Shown: positions 42,088-50,684 of the stretch, piece after piece
How positions within the stretch are numbered: the first letter of the stretch is position 1
Layout of the letters: each line of letters starts with the position of its first letter
NCBI GenBank assembly: GCA_030429495.1
Contig: JAUIFH010000005.1
Location: 186,001-250,000, forward strand
Length of the DNA stretch: 64,000 nt
Direction: 5' to 3'
From: Alphaproteobacteria bacterium
GTDB lineage: Bacteria > Pseudomonadota > Alphaproteobacteria > Rhodobacterales > Rhodobacteraceae
Notes under the pieces: model-generated
Seen by the model: only the letters and a program-made list of their open reading frames with translations
What the model was told of the DNA's origin: nothing
Databases searched by the model: none
Program-made: the position numbers and the translations under genes

Positions 42088-43458
42088 GTGCGCGCCGCCC
42101 TCATATCCTGCCTCGCGGCAAGCCTGATCGCGCTTTCGGGCTGCGTGCCGACCGCCCCCGATACCGCCCGCGCGGCCACGCCACGCCTTGTTCTGCCACC
42201 GATGCGGAGCTTTGCGGAGCCCCATGTCATGCGCCCCGCGCGCCCGAATGCCGAGATGGTGCAGGATTTCCTCGACCTGTCGTTCCGCCTTGAAAGCGGG
42301 CGCGAACTGCCGCTCCTGACACGATACGAAGGGCCGGTCCGGGTCCGGCTGACCGGGCCGGTTCCGCGAAACGCCACGACCGATCTGAAACGCGTCCTTG
42401 CCCGGTTACGGTCGGAGGCGGGGATTCCCATCACGATGACGACCGGCGCCGAGGCCGAGATCACCGTGGAATTCCTGCCGCGCCGCACGATGCAGCGCCT
42501 TGTTCCCCGGGCCGCCTGCTTTGTCGCGCCGCGTGTCAGTTCCTGGGCCGAATACAGGCGCGCGCGGCGCGACCGGCTCGACTGGACGACGCTGACCGAG
42601 CGCCGCCGCAGCGCCGTCTTCATCCCCAACGACACCGCGCCGCAGGAAATCCGCGACTGCCTGCACGAGGAACTCGCGCAGGCGCTCGGCCCGCTCAACG
42701 ACCTTTACCGCCTGCCGGATTCGGTCTTCAACGACGACAACGTCCACACCGTGCTGACCGGCTTCGACATGCTGATGCTGCGCGCCTATTACGCGCCCGA
42801 ACTGCATAGCGGCATGCGCCGGGGCGAGGTCGCCGCGCGGCTGCCGCGGTTGCTGGCCCGCCTGAACCCGGCCGGAGAGCGCGGCTACGGTGCCCTGCCC
42901 GAACCGACACCGCGCGCCTTCGGGCAGGCGATCGAGACAGCGCTCGGCCCCGGCACCTTCCCTGCCCGCCGCCGCGCCGCCGCGCGCGAGGCGCTGCGGA
43001 TCACGCAGGAACGCAGCTGGCGCGACAACCGAGCGGGCTTTGCCTGGCTGGCGCTTGGCAGGCTCTCGCTCGGCCACAGCGCGGCCGAGGCGCGCACGGC
43101 GTTCGCCCAGGCCTCCGCCATCTATCACAGCCAGCCCGGTCTTGCCCTGCAAGCCGCCCATGCCGACACCCAGCTTGCCGCCTTCGCGCTGTCGGACGGC
43201 CGCGCCTCGGACGCGATCGCACTTGTCGACCGGTCACTAGGTGTCGTTGCGGCGTCGGAAAACGCGGCACTTCTGGCCAATCTGCTGATGGTGAAGGCCG
43301 AGGCGCTCGACCTTCTGGGGCACCCTGCGGAAGCGAACGCGGCCCGGCTCGACAGCCTCGGCTGGGCGCGATATGGCTTCGCCTCCGATGCCGAGGTAGA
43401 GGCACGGCTGCTGAATATCGCCGCCCTTTCGCCGGCCCCCAGACGGAGACAGCCATGA
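42088..43458 (+). CDS. DUF2927 lipoprotein
   Basis: About 456 residues with a GTG start at 42088. The signal peptide ends in the lipobox LSGC (cysteine near residue 22), so it is a periplasmic lipoprotein. The middle domain has CLHEELAQALGPLNDLYRL (about residues 190-208), an H-E-x-x-Q motif typical of DUF2927 that may bind metal. The C-terminal part (about 300-456) looks helical with TPR-like repeats (WLALGRLSLGHSAAEARTAF). Function unknown. Four bases separate it from the GNAT stop. Confidence 0.82.
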   Translation: MRAALISCLAASLIALSGCVPTAPDTARAATPRLVLPPMRSFAEPHVMRPARPNAEMVQDFLDLSFRLESGRELPLLTRYEGPVRVRLTGPVPRNATTDLKRVLARLRSEAGIPITMTTGAEAEITVEFLPRRTMQRLVPRAACFVAPRVSSWAEYRRARRDRLDWTTLTERRRSAVFIPNDTAPQEIRDCLHEELAQALGPLNDLYRLPDSVFNDDNVHTVLTGFDMLMLRAYYAPELHSGMRRGEVAARLPRLLARLNPAGERGYGALPEPTPRAFGQAIETALGPGTFPARRRAAAREALRITQERSWRDNRAGFAWLALGRLSLGHSAAEARTAFAQASAIYHSQPGLALQAAHADTQLAAFALSDGRASDAIALVDRSLGVVAASENAALLANLLMVKAEALDLLGHPAEANAARLDSLGWARYGFASDAEVEARLLNIAALSPAPRRRQP

Positions 43459-43619
43459 TCTTTTTCGCAGCCATCGCTATCGGCGCCATTCTTGGCTGGT
43501 ACCGGGCCGGGCGGCGCGGCGGCAACCGGCTCGACAAGCTGCAATACGCAGCCGCACACGCGATCCTGTTCGCGATCCTCGGCCTGTTCGCCACGATCGC
43601 CTATTACGCCCTGACCTGA
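43455..43619 (+). CDS. Small two-helix membrane protein
   Basis: A 54-residue ORF not long enough for usual tracks: the ATG at 43455 overlaps the DUF2927 stop (ATGA) and the TGA is at 43617. It begins MIFFAAIAIGAILGWYRAGR and ends AILFAILGLFATIAYYALT, giving two hydrophobic helices joined by a basic loop (RRGGNRLDKLQY). The translational coupling on one side, and the VWA start six bases after its stop, support a real gene. No family is recognised. Confidence 0.75.
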   Translation: MIFFAAIAIGAILGWYRAGRRGGNRLDKLQYAAAHAILFAILGLFATIAYYALT

Positions 43620-43624
43620 CCGGC

Positions 43625-44806
43625 ATGTTCCTGCGCTTCTTCGAAACCCTGCGCAAGACCGGCATCCCGGTCACCTTGCGCGAATATCTCGGGTTTCTCG
43701 AAGGGATGTCGGCGGGCATCGCGACCTACGATATCGAGGGGTTCTACTACTTCGCCCGCACGGCGATGGTGAAGGATGAACGCCACCTCGACCGGTTTGA
43801 CCGCGCCTTCGCGGATACGTTCAAGGGGCTTGAGGCGATCAGCGCCGATCAGGTCCTGGAAGCGATCGACCTGCCGCGCGAATGGCTCGAAAAGATGATC
43901 GAGCGCACGTTGAGCGAAGAGGAAAAGGCAGAGATAGAGGCCCTGGGCGGCTTCGACAAGCTCATGGAAACGCTGAAGAAACGGCTTGAAGAGCAAAAGG
44001 GCCGGCACCAGGGCGGGTCGAAATGGATCGGCACCGGCGGCACCTCGCCCTTCGGCGCTTACGGCTACAATCCGGAAGGCGTGCGCACCGGCCAGAAGGA
44101 AGGCCGTCACCAGCGCGCGGTCAAGGTCTGGGACAAGCGCGACTTCAAGAACCTCGACGACCAGGTCGAGCTTGGCACCCGCAACATCAAGGTCGCGCTG
44201 AAACGGCTGCGCCGCTGGGCGCGCGAGGGCGCGGCGGAGGAGCTGGACCTGCCCGGCACGATCCGCGCGACGGCCGAACATGGCTATCTCGACGTGCAGA
44301 CCCGGCCGGAGCGGCACAACGCGGTCAAGGTGTTGCTTTTCCTCGATGTCGGCGGCTCCATGGACCCGCATATCAAGGTGGTGGAGGAGTTGTTCAGCGC
44401 CGCGCGGGCCGAGTTCAAACATCTGGAATACTACTACTTCCACAACTGTCTTTACGAAGGCGTCTGGCGCGACAATCGCCGCCGGTGGGATCAGCAGACT
44501 CCGACGTCAGAGGTGCTGCGCACCTATGGCGGCGACTACAAGGCGATCTTCGTCGGCGACGCCTCCATGTCGCCCTACGAGATCGCCTATCCGGGCGGTG
44601 CCAACGAACACTGGAACGCCGAGGCCGGGCAGGTCTGGCTTCAGCGCGCGCGCGAGCAATGGCCCGCCAATGTCTGGCTCAACCCCCTGCCCCAGCGGCA
44701 GTGGCAGTACACGCAATCCGTTGCGATGATCGGCAAGATTTTCGAAAGCTGCATGTTTCCGCTGACGCTTGACGGGATCGGGCGGGCGATGAAGGCGCTG
44801 ACGTGA
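43625..44806 (+). CDS. VWA domain protein (CoxE-like)
   Basis: A 393-residue cytosolic protein. The C-terminal VWA domain begins VKVLLFLDVGGSMDPHIKVV (about residues 234-253), with a MIDAS variant D-x-G-x-S in place of D-x-S-x-S. The N-terminal half is charged and helical with a FVRDKLQY-like CoxE pattern (FLRFFETLRKTGIPVTLREYLGF). CoxE-type VWA proteins work with MoxR ATPases, here 40795-41634, in metal-cofactor or complex assembly. The client is unknown. Confidence 0.88.
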   Translation: MFLRFFETLRKTGIPVTLREYLGFLEGMSAGIATYDIEGFYYFARTAMVKDERHLDRFDRAFADTFKGLEAISADQVLEAIDLPREWLEKMIERTLSEEEKAEIEALGGFDKLMETLKKRLEEQKGRHQGGSKWIGTGGTSPFGAYGYNPEGVRTGQKEGRHQRAVKVWDKRDFKNLDDQVELGTRNIKVALKRLRRWAREGAAEELDLPGTIRATAEHGYLDVQTRPERHNAVKVLLFLDVGGSMDPHIKVVEELFSAARAEFKHLEYYYFHNCLYEGVWRDNRRRWDQQTPTSEVLRTYGGDYKAIFVGDASMSPYEIAYPGGANEHWNAEAGQVWLQRAREQWPANVWLNPLPQRQWQYTQSVAMIGKIFESCMFPLTLDGIGRAMKALT

Positions 44807-44863
44807 TTTCTGACGTGACGGCACCCCGTTCCCATTGGCGGCGGTGATCCCCATATAGCAACC

Positions 44864-45550
44864 ATGCTGAAGCTCACCCCGATCCTGCTGGCACTGCTGT
44901 ATGGCGTGGTCATGTATCGCTTTTCCGCTTGGCGGACCGCGCGGGAACTCGACGTGCGCTCGACGCCGCTGGTGGACCCGGCGCTAACTAAGGTGACGGA
45001 GCGGATGGCGGCGTCGCTCGGCGTGGCCCGCGTTCCGGTCCATCTATACGAGATTGCGCCGGTGAACGGGCTGGCAGCACCCGACGGCCGGATTTTCCTT
45101 ACCCGCGGCTTCTATCAGAAGTTCCGCGAGGGCGCGGTGACGGCAGAGGAAATGGCGAGCGTGATCGCCCATGAACTCGGCCATGTGGCGCTCGGCCATT
45201 CGCGGCGACGGATGATCGACTTTTCCGGACAGAATGCGATCCGCGTGGCGCTGGCGACGATCCTCGGCCGCTTCCTGCCGGGGGTCGGTGTGTATCTCGC
45301 CGGACTCCTGACCTCGCTTCTCGCGGCACGGCTCAGTCGGCAGGACGAATACGAGGCCGATGAGTGGGCCTCGGCCCTGCTGGTCAAAACCGGGATCGGG
45401 ACAGCGCCGCAGAAATCGCTTTTCGCCAAGCTGGAGACGCTGACCGGGATGGGTGGCAACGCGCCGGCATGGCTCATGAGCCACCCGAAAACCGCCGACA
45501 GGATCGCGGCGATAGAGGCGAACGAAGTGAAATGGGGCGTCGGCGGGTGA
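44864..45550 (+). CDS. M48 family zinc metallopeptidase
   Basis: A 228-residue protein with an N-terminal membrane helix (ILLALLYGVVMYRFSAW), the zinc motif VIAHELGHVALGH (HExxH, about residues 105-109) and the second site EYEADEWA (third ligand Glu) near residue 163. An internal hydrophobic segment (FLPGVGVYLAGLLTSLLAARL) suggests membrane association, as in HtpX/LoiP-type quality-control proteases. It is the last gene of the MoxR/VWA run, 57 bp after the VWA gene. Confidence 0.87.
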   Translation: MLKLTPILLALLYGVVMYRFSAWRTARELDVRSTPLVDPALTKVTERMAASLGVARVPVHLYEIAPVNGLAAPDGRIFLTRGFYQKFREGAVTAEEMASVIAHELGHVALGHSRRRMIDFSGQNAIRVALATILGRFLPGVGVYLAGLLTSLLAARLSRQDEYEADEWASALLVKTGIGTAPQKSLFAKLETLTGMGGNAPAWLMSHPKTADRIAAIEANEVKWGVGG

Positions 45551-45609
45551 TGCCGCCACCTTCAGATCACATCAACTACTCGCTTCAACGTTCTGGCAAA
45601 TAACCAACA

Positions 45610-46152
45610 TCACGCGGCGAGAGCCTTGCCGAGCCTGGGCAGACGGGCGCGCTTGAGAAGCGGGCGCAGCCCTTGCGGCTCGCCCGAAAGGCGCTCGGCT
45701 TCCGCGCGCACCTTTTCGGCAACCGCCGCAACTTCGGCGAGATTGTCCTGCCAGAGCGACAGCAGGAATGCGTCCGGGTCATCGCGGCGCAGCCCTTCCT
45801 CGGCCAGTGTATGGCGGGGAAAATCGGCGGCGTTGAACGTCACGATCACATCCGCGCTGCCGGCGATCGCGGCGGCAAGAACATGGACGTCGGCCGGATC
45901 GGGCAGCCAGAGCCGTTGTTCCAGCGCCTCCCGCCGGGAGACAGAGGCATCCGGGAAAGCGACCCTCAGCGCGGCAATCTCGCCCCGCGCGACGGTCTCT
46001 GCGCCGGGGCCAAGCTTCACCGTGGCGCGCGCCCATTCTTCGAGGATGCGGTCCGACCAGAGGGGCGTATAAAGCCCCGCCTCAGCGACGCCGATCAGGA
46101 TCTCCCTGAGGACCGTGGGATAGAGCACGCAGGCATCGAGCAGCGCCTTCAT
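45610..46152 (-). CDS. PIN domain protein (RSP_2973-like)
   Basis: A 180-residue PIN-fold protein beginning MKALLDACVLYPTVLREILI, with acidic residues at expected places (D6, the DPADVHVLAAAI segment and the VTFNAADFP segment). PIN proteins are usually Mg2+-dependent RNases. No small antitoxin ORF is adjacent; its start overlaps the methyltransferase stop by 4 bases, so it is translationally coupled to an rRNA-modification gene and more probably a housekeeping RNase-like factor than a toxin. Confidence 0.8.
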   Translation of the reverse strand: MKALLDACVLYPTVLREILIGVAEAGLYTPLWSDRILEEWARATVKLGPGAETVARGEIAALRVAFPDASVSRREALEQRLWLPDPADVHVLAAAIAGSADVIVTFNAADFPRHTLAEEGLRRDDPDAFLLSLWQDNLAEVAAVAEKVRAEAERLSGEPQGLRPLLKRARLPRLGKALAA

Positions 46153-47351
46153 CCGTCGAGCCGGAAGAACAGGGCCTTGAGGTAGCCGGACTCGGCCAGT
46201 TGCGGCAGTTGCGGGTGGTCCGGCCCGGCAAAGCCGGTGTGCAAAAGCTGCCCGCGCCGCCCGCCGCGCCCGATCCCGCGCGCGGAGGCATTGCGGAACT
46301 GCGTCAGATCGGCGGCGTGCGAGCAGGAGCAGAGAACAAGGTAGCCGCCCGGCGCGACCAGCGGCGCGGCAAGCCGCGCGACGCGTTCGTAAGCGCGAAG
46401 CCCCGCGTCGAGCGCGGGTTTCGACGGCGCGAAGGCCGGCGGGTCGCAGACGACGAGGTCGAAGCGTTCCCCCTCGCCCGCCAGCGCCTCCATCACCGCG
46501 AAGGCGTCGCCCTTGCGGGTGACGAACCGGTCGGCGAAACCGGATGCGTCCGCACCCTTGGCGGACAGTTCCAGCGCGGCGCCTGACGCGTCGACCGACA
46601 GCGCGCTTGCCGCCCCGCCGGCCAGCGATGCCAGCGCGAAGCCGCCGACATGAGAGAAGACGTCGAGCATCCGCCCGCCCGTCCCAAGCCGCGCGGCGAA
46701 GGCGTGGTTATCGCGCTGATCGAAGAACAACCCGGTCTTCTGGCCGCAAAGGAGGTCGGCCATGTAGGTTGCGCCGCTCATCGGCACCCGGACCGGCCCA
46801 TCGAGCGCACCGGCCAGAAGGACGGTTTCCTCGGCCAGACCTTCCAGCGTGCGGGCGCGTCCCGACCCGTTCTTGACGACAGTGGAAACACCCGTCACGT
46901 CCGCAAGCGCCCCGGCGATGTCGGCAATCATCGCCTCGGCCCAGGCCGCGTTCGGCTGGATCACCGCAGCCGAACCGAACCGGTCGATGATGATGCCGGG
47001 AAGCCCGTCTGCCTCGGCATGGACAAGGCGGTAGTACGGCGCATCGTAGAACCGTTCGCGCAGGGCGAGCGCGCGGGCGATGCGGGAGGCGATCCAGTTC
47101 CGGTCGATCACCGCGTCGGGATCGCGGTCAAGCATCCGGGCGATGATCTTCGATTTCGGGTTGACCGTCACGATGCCGAGCGCTCGGCGTTCGGCATCTT
47201 CCAGCCGCGCGATCGTGCCGGGCGAGAGCGCCTGCGTGCGCCGGTCGGTGACGAGTTCGTCGGCATAGACCCAGGGAAAGCCGTGGCGGATCGCACGCGC
47301 CTCGGCCTTCGGGCGCAGGCGGACGGTCGGAAAGGTCGGGCTGTCTGTCAT
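46149..47351 (-). CDS. RlmI-like 23S rRNA (cytosine-C5) methyltransferase
   Basis: About 400 residues from the ATG at 47351. The N-terminal PUA domain (VRLRPKAEARAIRHGFPWVYADEL) is followed by a Rossmann methyltransferase with MLDVFSHVGGFALAS (SAM motif) and VVCDPPAFAPSKPAL (catalytic motif), as in class I RlmI/RlmK-L type enzymes. The likely target is a C5-cytosine in 23S rRNA, by family. The frame is open to 47381. Confidence 0.88.
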   Translation of the reverse strand: MTDSPTFPTVRLRPKAEARAIRHGFPWVYADELVTDRRTQALSPGTIARLEDAERRALGIVTVNPKSKIIARMLDRDPDAVIDRNWIASRIARALALRERFYDAPYYRLVHAEADGLPGIIIDRFGSAAVIQPNAAWAEAMIADIAGALADVTGVSTVVKNGSGRARTLEGLAEETVLLAGALDGPVRVPMSGATYMADLLCGQKTGLFFDQRDNHAFAARLGTGGRMLDVFSHVGGFALASLAGGAASALSVDASGAALELSAKGADASGFADRFVTRKGDAFAVMEALAGEGERFDLVVCDPPAFAPSKPALDAGLRAYERVARLAAPLVAPGGYLVLCSCSHAADLTQFRNASARGIGRGGRRGQLLHTGFAGPDHPQLPQLAESGYLKALFFRLDG

Positions 47352-47425
47352 CGCGCGTGTTCCGGCTTGAGGTGTTCGCACTCCTCTAGTCGGATCGGCG
47401 CGTCAGGGAAAGGCGCGCCGTCGGA

Positions 47426-47461
47426 AAACCGGGCACCCCGGCGCGGAAGCCGGGGCGCCCG
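47426..47461 (-). terminator. Intrinsic terminator of the RSP_7527-like gene
   Basis: The stem CGGGCACCCCGGC (47430-47442) and GCCGGGGCGCCCG (47449-47461) has one A/C mismatch. On the minus strand it is followed by ggttttcc, giving a T-run. It sits between the small gene and the methyltransferase gene. Confidence 0.75.
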
Positions 47462-47472
47462 ATGCAAATCCG

Positions 47473-47637
47473 TCAGTGCGCGGCCACTGTTCGGGCCGGC
47501 GCAAAGAAGTTCCGGATACCACGGCCGGCGGCACGGAACAGGTTCGCCATCGTCTCGGCGCGCAGTTGCCGGGCACGTGCGAGGATCGCCTCGCGTTCCT
47601 TGAAATCCGGCAGTTCCATCTTGATCGTATCAGCCAT
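47473..47637 (-). CDS. Small RSP_7527/DUF1127-like protein
   Basis: A 54-residue protein read from the ATG at 47637 to the TGA at 47473: MADTIKMELPDFKERDAI/EAIL..., ending NLFRAAGRGIRNFFAPARTV. The basic C-terminal block (M.NLFRA.GR.IRN) matches the RSP_7527 family, related to DUF1127/YjiS-like arginine-rich proteins of alphaproteobacteria; some of these bind RNA regulators such as CcaF1 in Rhodobacter. It has its own hairpin terminator. It is too small for the usual ORF cut-off. Confidence 0.8.
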   Translation of the reverse strand: MADTIKMELPDFKEREAILARARQLRAETMANLFRAAGRGIRNFFAPARTVAAH

Positions 47638-47710
47638 TTCAGGCTCCTGTGTTTGCGTTACCGCTCACATAGGCCCTTGGATCGGCCGCCGCCACCGACG
47701 CTTGCGTAAG

Positions 47711-47760
47711 GCCGCCATGCGGCCGGTGCATGGCGGCGATTGATGGTTGTTAGCGCTAAC
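47711..47760. promoter_or_regulatory. Hairpin and LacI-type palindrome upstream of edd
   Basis: GCCGCCATGC (47711-47720) and GCATGGCGGC (47728-47737) form a perfect 10-bp hairpin. Eleven bases later GTTAGCGCTAAC (47749-47760) is a perfect 12-bp palindrome with the central CG step typical of LacI-family operators. It lies about 70 bp before the edd start and suggests sugar-responsive control; no LacI-type gene is in the window. Confidence 0.65.
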
Positions 47761-47826
47761 GTGACGTGGTATTGCGCCAGCGGTCGGATAAGTTGGTCTG
47801 GCCCGGACCAGTCAGGAGCCGCCCCG

Positions 47827-49632
47827 ATGCCGCTGAATCCCCGCCTCGCCGAAGTCACCGACCGGATCGTCGTCCGTTCCGCGACGCGTCGCGCCGCATA
47901 TCTCGACCAGATCCGCCGCGCCGCCGAGGAAGGCCCCGCCCGCACGCATCTGAGCTGCGGCAACCAGGCCCATGCCTATGCCGCGATGGGTGAGGACAAG
48001 GCCGATCTCGCGGGCGGGCGCACCCCGAATATCGGGATTGTCACCGCCTATAACGACATGCTCTCGGCCCACCAGCCCTATGAGGACTATCCGAAACTGA
48101 TCCGCGCTGCCGCGCGCAAGGCCGGCGCGACCGCGCAAGTCGCGGGCGGCGTGCCCGCCATGTGCGACGGCGTCACGCAGGGCCGCGTCGGCATGGAACT
48201 GTCGCTCTTCTCGCGCGACGTGATCGCGCTGGCCGCCGGCGTCGCGATGAGCCACAACTGCTACGACGCGACGCTCTATCTCGGCATCTGCGACAAGATC
48301 GTGCCGGGCCTCGTCATGGCGGCCGCAAGCTTTGGCCATGTGCCTTCGGTCTTTGTCCCCGCCGGCCCGATGCCGTCGGGCCTGCCCAATGACGAGAAAT
48401 CGAAGATCCGCAACCGGTTCGCCGCGGGCGAGATCGGCCGCGACGAGTTGATGAAGGCCGAGATGGCCGCCTATCACGGACCCGGCACCTGTACCTTCTA
48501 CGGCACCGCGAACACCAACCAGATGCTCATGGAGTTCATGGGCCTGCACCTTCCGGGTGCGAGCTTCGTCAATCCCGGCACGCCGCTTCGCGAGGCGCTG
48601 ACCGTTGCGGCGGTCAACCGCGCGGCCGAGATCACCGCGCTGGGCAACGATTACCGGCCCGCGGGTGAGATCCTTGACGAACGCGCCTTTGTGAACGGCA
48701 TCGTCGGGCTGATGGCGACGGGCGGGTCGACCAACCTCGTCATGCATCTTCCGGCGATGGCGCGCGCGGCCGGCATCGACCTGACGATGGAGGATTTTTC
48801 CGACATCTCGGCGATCGTTCCCCTGATGGCCAAGGTCTATCCGAACGGGCTTGCCGACGTGAACCACTTCCACGCCGCCGGCGGGCTTGCCTTCATGATC
48901 GGCGAGTTGCTGGAGGCGGGCCTCCTCCATCCAGACGTGCGTACCGTGGCGGGCGACGGGCTTGCCCTCTACACCCGCGAGCCGGGCCTGAAGGACGGCG
49001 TTTTGCACTACGGCGACGGTCCGAAAACCTCGCTCAACGACCGCATCCTGCGGCCCGCCAGTGAGCCATTCCAGTCGACCGGCGGGTTGAAGGAGTTGCG
49101 CGGCAATCTCGGGCGCGGGGTCATCAAGTCTTCTGCCGTGGCGCCCGAATACCACGTGATCGAGGCGCCGGCGCGGATTTTCGACGATCAGGAGGCGGTC
49201 AAGGAGGCGTTCAAACGGGGCGAGTTCACGGCCGACACCGTGGTGGTCGTCCGCTTTCAGGGACCGCAAGCCAACGGAATGCCGGAACTGCATTCGCTGA
49301 CACCGACACTCTCGGTCCTGCTTGGCCGCGGCATCCGGGTGGCGCTCGTCACCGACGGGCGCATGTCGGGCGCGTCGGGCAAGGTGCCGGCCGCGATCCA
49401 TGTCAGCCCAGAGGCCGCAATCGGCGGCCCGCTCGCCCGGCTGCGTGACGGTGACATAGTGCGGCTCGACGCGACCGCCGGCACGCTTGAGGCTGTCGGC
49501 ATCGACCTCACCGCGCGCGAGCCGGTGGTAAAGGATCTTTCGGCGAACCGCAGCGGCACCGGCCGCGAACTGTTCGAGATGTTCCGCCGCAATGTCTGCA
49601 ACGCGACCGAAGGTGCCTCGCCGCTCCTCTGA
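47827..49632 (+). CDS. edd: 6-Phosphogluconate dehydratase
   Basis: A 601-residue Entner-Doudoroff enzyme making 2-keto-3-deoxy-6-phosphogluconate. The IlvD/Edd family markers are present: [37 protein letters not shown] (here [11 protein letters not shown]), the Fe-S cysteines (CDG, GTC) and [22 protein letters not shown] at the C-terminus. The start [15 protein letters not shown] at 47827 is canonical for the family. The open frame extends upstream only as an artefact. Confidence 0.97.
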   Translation: MPLNPRLAEVTDRIVVRSATRRAAYLDQIRRAAEEGPARTHLSCGNQAHAYAAMGEDKADLAGGRTPNIGIVTAYNDMLSAHQPYEDYPKLIRAAARKAGATAQVAGGVPAMCDGVTQGRVGMELSLFSRDVIALAAGVAMSHNCYDATLYLGICDKIVPGLVMAAASFGHVPSVFVPAGPMPSGLPNDEKSKIRNRFAAGEIGRDELMKAEMAAYHGPGTCTFYGTANTNQMLMEFMGLHLPGASFVNPGTPLREALTVAAVNRAAEITALGNDYRPAGEILDERAFVNGIVGLMATGGSTNLVMHLPAMARAAGIDLTMEDFSDISAIVPLMAKVYPNGLADVNHFHAAGGLAFMIGELLEAGLLHPDVRTVAGDGLALYTREPGLKDGVLHYGDGPKTSLNDRILRPASEPFQSTGGLKELRGNLGRGVIKSSAVAPEYHVIEAPARIFDDQEAVKEAFKRGEFTADTVVVVRFQGPQANGMPELHSLTPTLSVLLGRGIRVALVTDGRMSGASGKVPAAIHVSPEAAIGGPLARLRDGDIVRLDATAGTLEAVGIDLTAREPVVKDLSANRSGTGRELFEMFRRNVCNATEGASPLL

Positions 49633-49684
49633 CACCGTTATCCCCGGCGCGCCACGCTGCCGGCAAAGCCGAAAGGACAGTCCG

Positions 49685-50326
49685 ATGACCCCCGCCGAGC
49701 AGTCCCGCCTTAGCGCCGAAATCTGTGCCCTCGCACCGGTCATTCCGGTCCTCGTGATCGACGACGCCGCCTCGGCCGCGGAGCTTGCCCGTGCGCTTGT
49801 CTCGGGCGGCCTTCCGGCACTCGAAGTCACGCTCCGGACCCCTGCCGCCCTCGACGCGATGCGCGCGATGGCCGAGGTGCCGGGCGGGGTCGTCGGCGCC
49901 GGAACCCTGCTGACGCCCGGCGATGTCCGGGCCGCCAAGGCCGCCGGCGCGCGTTTTGGTGTTTCGCCCGGCGCGACCGACACGCTGATCGCCGCCTGCG
50001 CGGCGGAAGGTCTGCCCTTGCTGCCCGGTGCCGCGACCGCGACCGAGGTCATGGCACTGCTCGAAAAGGGCTACACGGTGCAGAAGTTCTTTCCGGCCGA
50101 AGCCGCCGGTGGCGCCCGCGCGCTCGCCGCGATCGGCGCGCCGATCCCACAGGTCCGGTTCTGCCCGACGGGCGGCGTCAGCCCGGCGAACGTCGCGGAC
50201 TATCTGAAGCTGGCGAACGTGCTTTGTGTCGGCGGCAGCTGGGTTGCTCCGAAAGACAAGGTCTCGGCCGGTGACTGGGCGGGGATCGAGGCGCTCGCCC
50301 GGGATGCGGCCGCTCTCCCGCGCTAA
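49685..50326 (+). CDS. eda: KDPG aldolase (bifunctional KHG/KDPG)
   Basis: A 213-residue class I aldolase splitting KDPG to pyruvate and glyceraldehyde-3-phosphate. The LEVTLRTPAALD segment contains the catalytic glutamate, GAGTLLTP, and VQKFFPAEAAGG the Schiff-base lysine (about residue 134). It follows edd by 52 bp and is co-directional, completing the ED pathway. Confidence 0.96.
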   Translation: MTPAEQSRLSAEICALAPVIPVLVIDDAASAAELARALVSGGLPALEVTLRTPAALDAMRAMAEVPGGVVGAGTLLTPGDVRAAKAAGARFGVSPGATDTLIAACAAEGLPLLPGAATATEVMALLEKGYTVQKFFPAEAAGGARALAAIGAPIPQVRFCPTGGVSPANVADYLKLANVLCVGGSWVAPKDKVSAGDWAGIEALARDAAALPR

Positions 50327-50365
50327 GGCGTTTCGTCCGGCGACACCCGAACCGGCGCCGCGCGG

Positions 50366-50647
50366 TCAGCCCCGCCGGTCCGGCGAAAGACGCGCGGCGC
50401 GGCCGCCGCGGCGCGTGGCCTTCGGCGGGGCGGTCAACGCCTCGGTCAGCACGGTCGTCATCGGGTGGTCGTTCCTTCCCGGCCCGTAATGTGACAGGAG
50501 CACCCGCAGCGCCTCGGCGACATCCGTGGCTGCGGCAAGGCTCAGCGCCCAGTCGAGGAAGATCGACCGGCATTCCGGGGCGGTAATCCCCTCGATCGCA
50601 TAGCTTTCGCGGATCAGACCCTTGGGGTCCGCCAGTGACATTTCCAT
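50366..50647 (-). CDS. Conserved small protein between glnE and eda
   Basis: A 93-residue protein (MEMSLADPKGLIRESYAIEGITAPECRS), possibly starting two codons later at MSLADP. The segment SYAIEGITAPECRSIFLDWALSLAAA, then SHYGPGRNDHPMTTVLTEAL, looks conserved among Rhodobacteraceae, and the C-terminus is basic. Function is unknown. It follows glnE by 37 bp on the same strand, and glnE is the only co-transcribed neighbour. Confidence 0.65.
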   Translation of the reverse strand: MEMSLADPKGLIRESYAIEGITAPECRSIFLDWALSLAAATDVAEALRVLLSHYGPGRNDHPMTTVLTEALTAPPKATRRGGRAARLSPDRRG

Positions 50648-50684
50648 GACCTTCCTCGCCATCCGCAAATCCCGCCTGTTCCGT

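Noticed and set aside
45610-46152. PIN protein as toxin of a VapBC pair
   Set aside because: No antitoxin-sized frame is adjacent and the gene is coupled to an rRNA methyltransferase.
47812-50052. 746-residue open frame antisense to edd and eda
   Set aside because: Long antisense frames are expected opposite GC-rich genes with third-position GC bias; it is rich in His/Arg/Asp and shows no domain, while edd and eda are unambiguous.
50327-50365. Possible third copy of the intergenic repeat (ggcgtttcg after the eda stop, also between convergent genes)
   Set aside because: Only 9 bases match the element end; the ATCAGA-TTCGAAC core and the opposite inverted end are missing.
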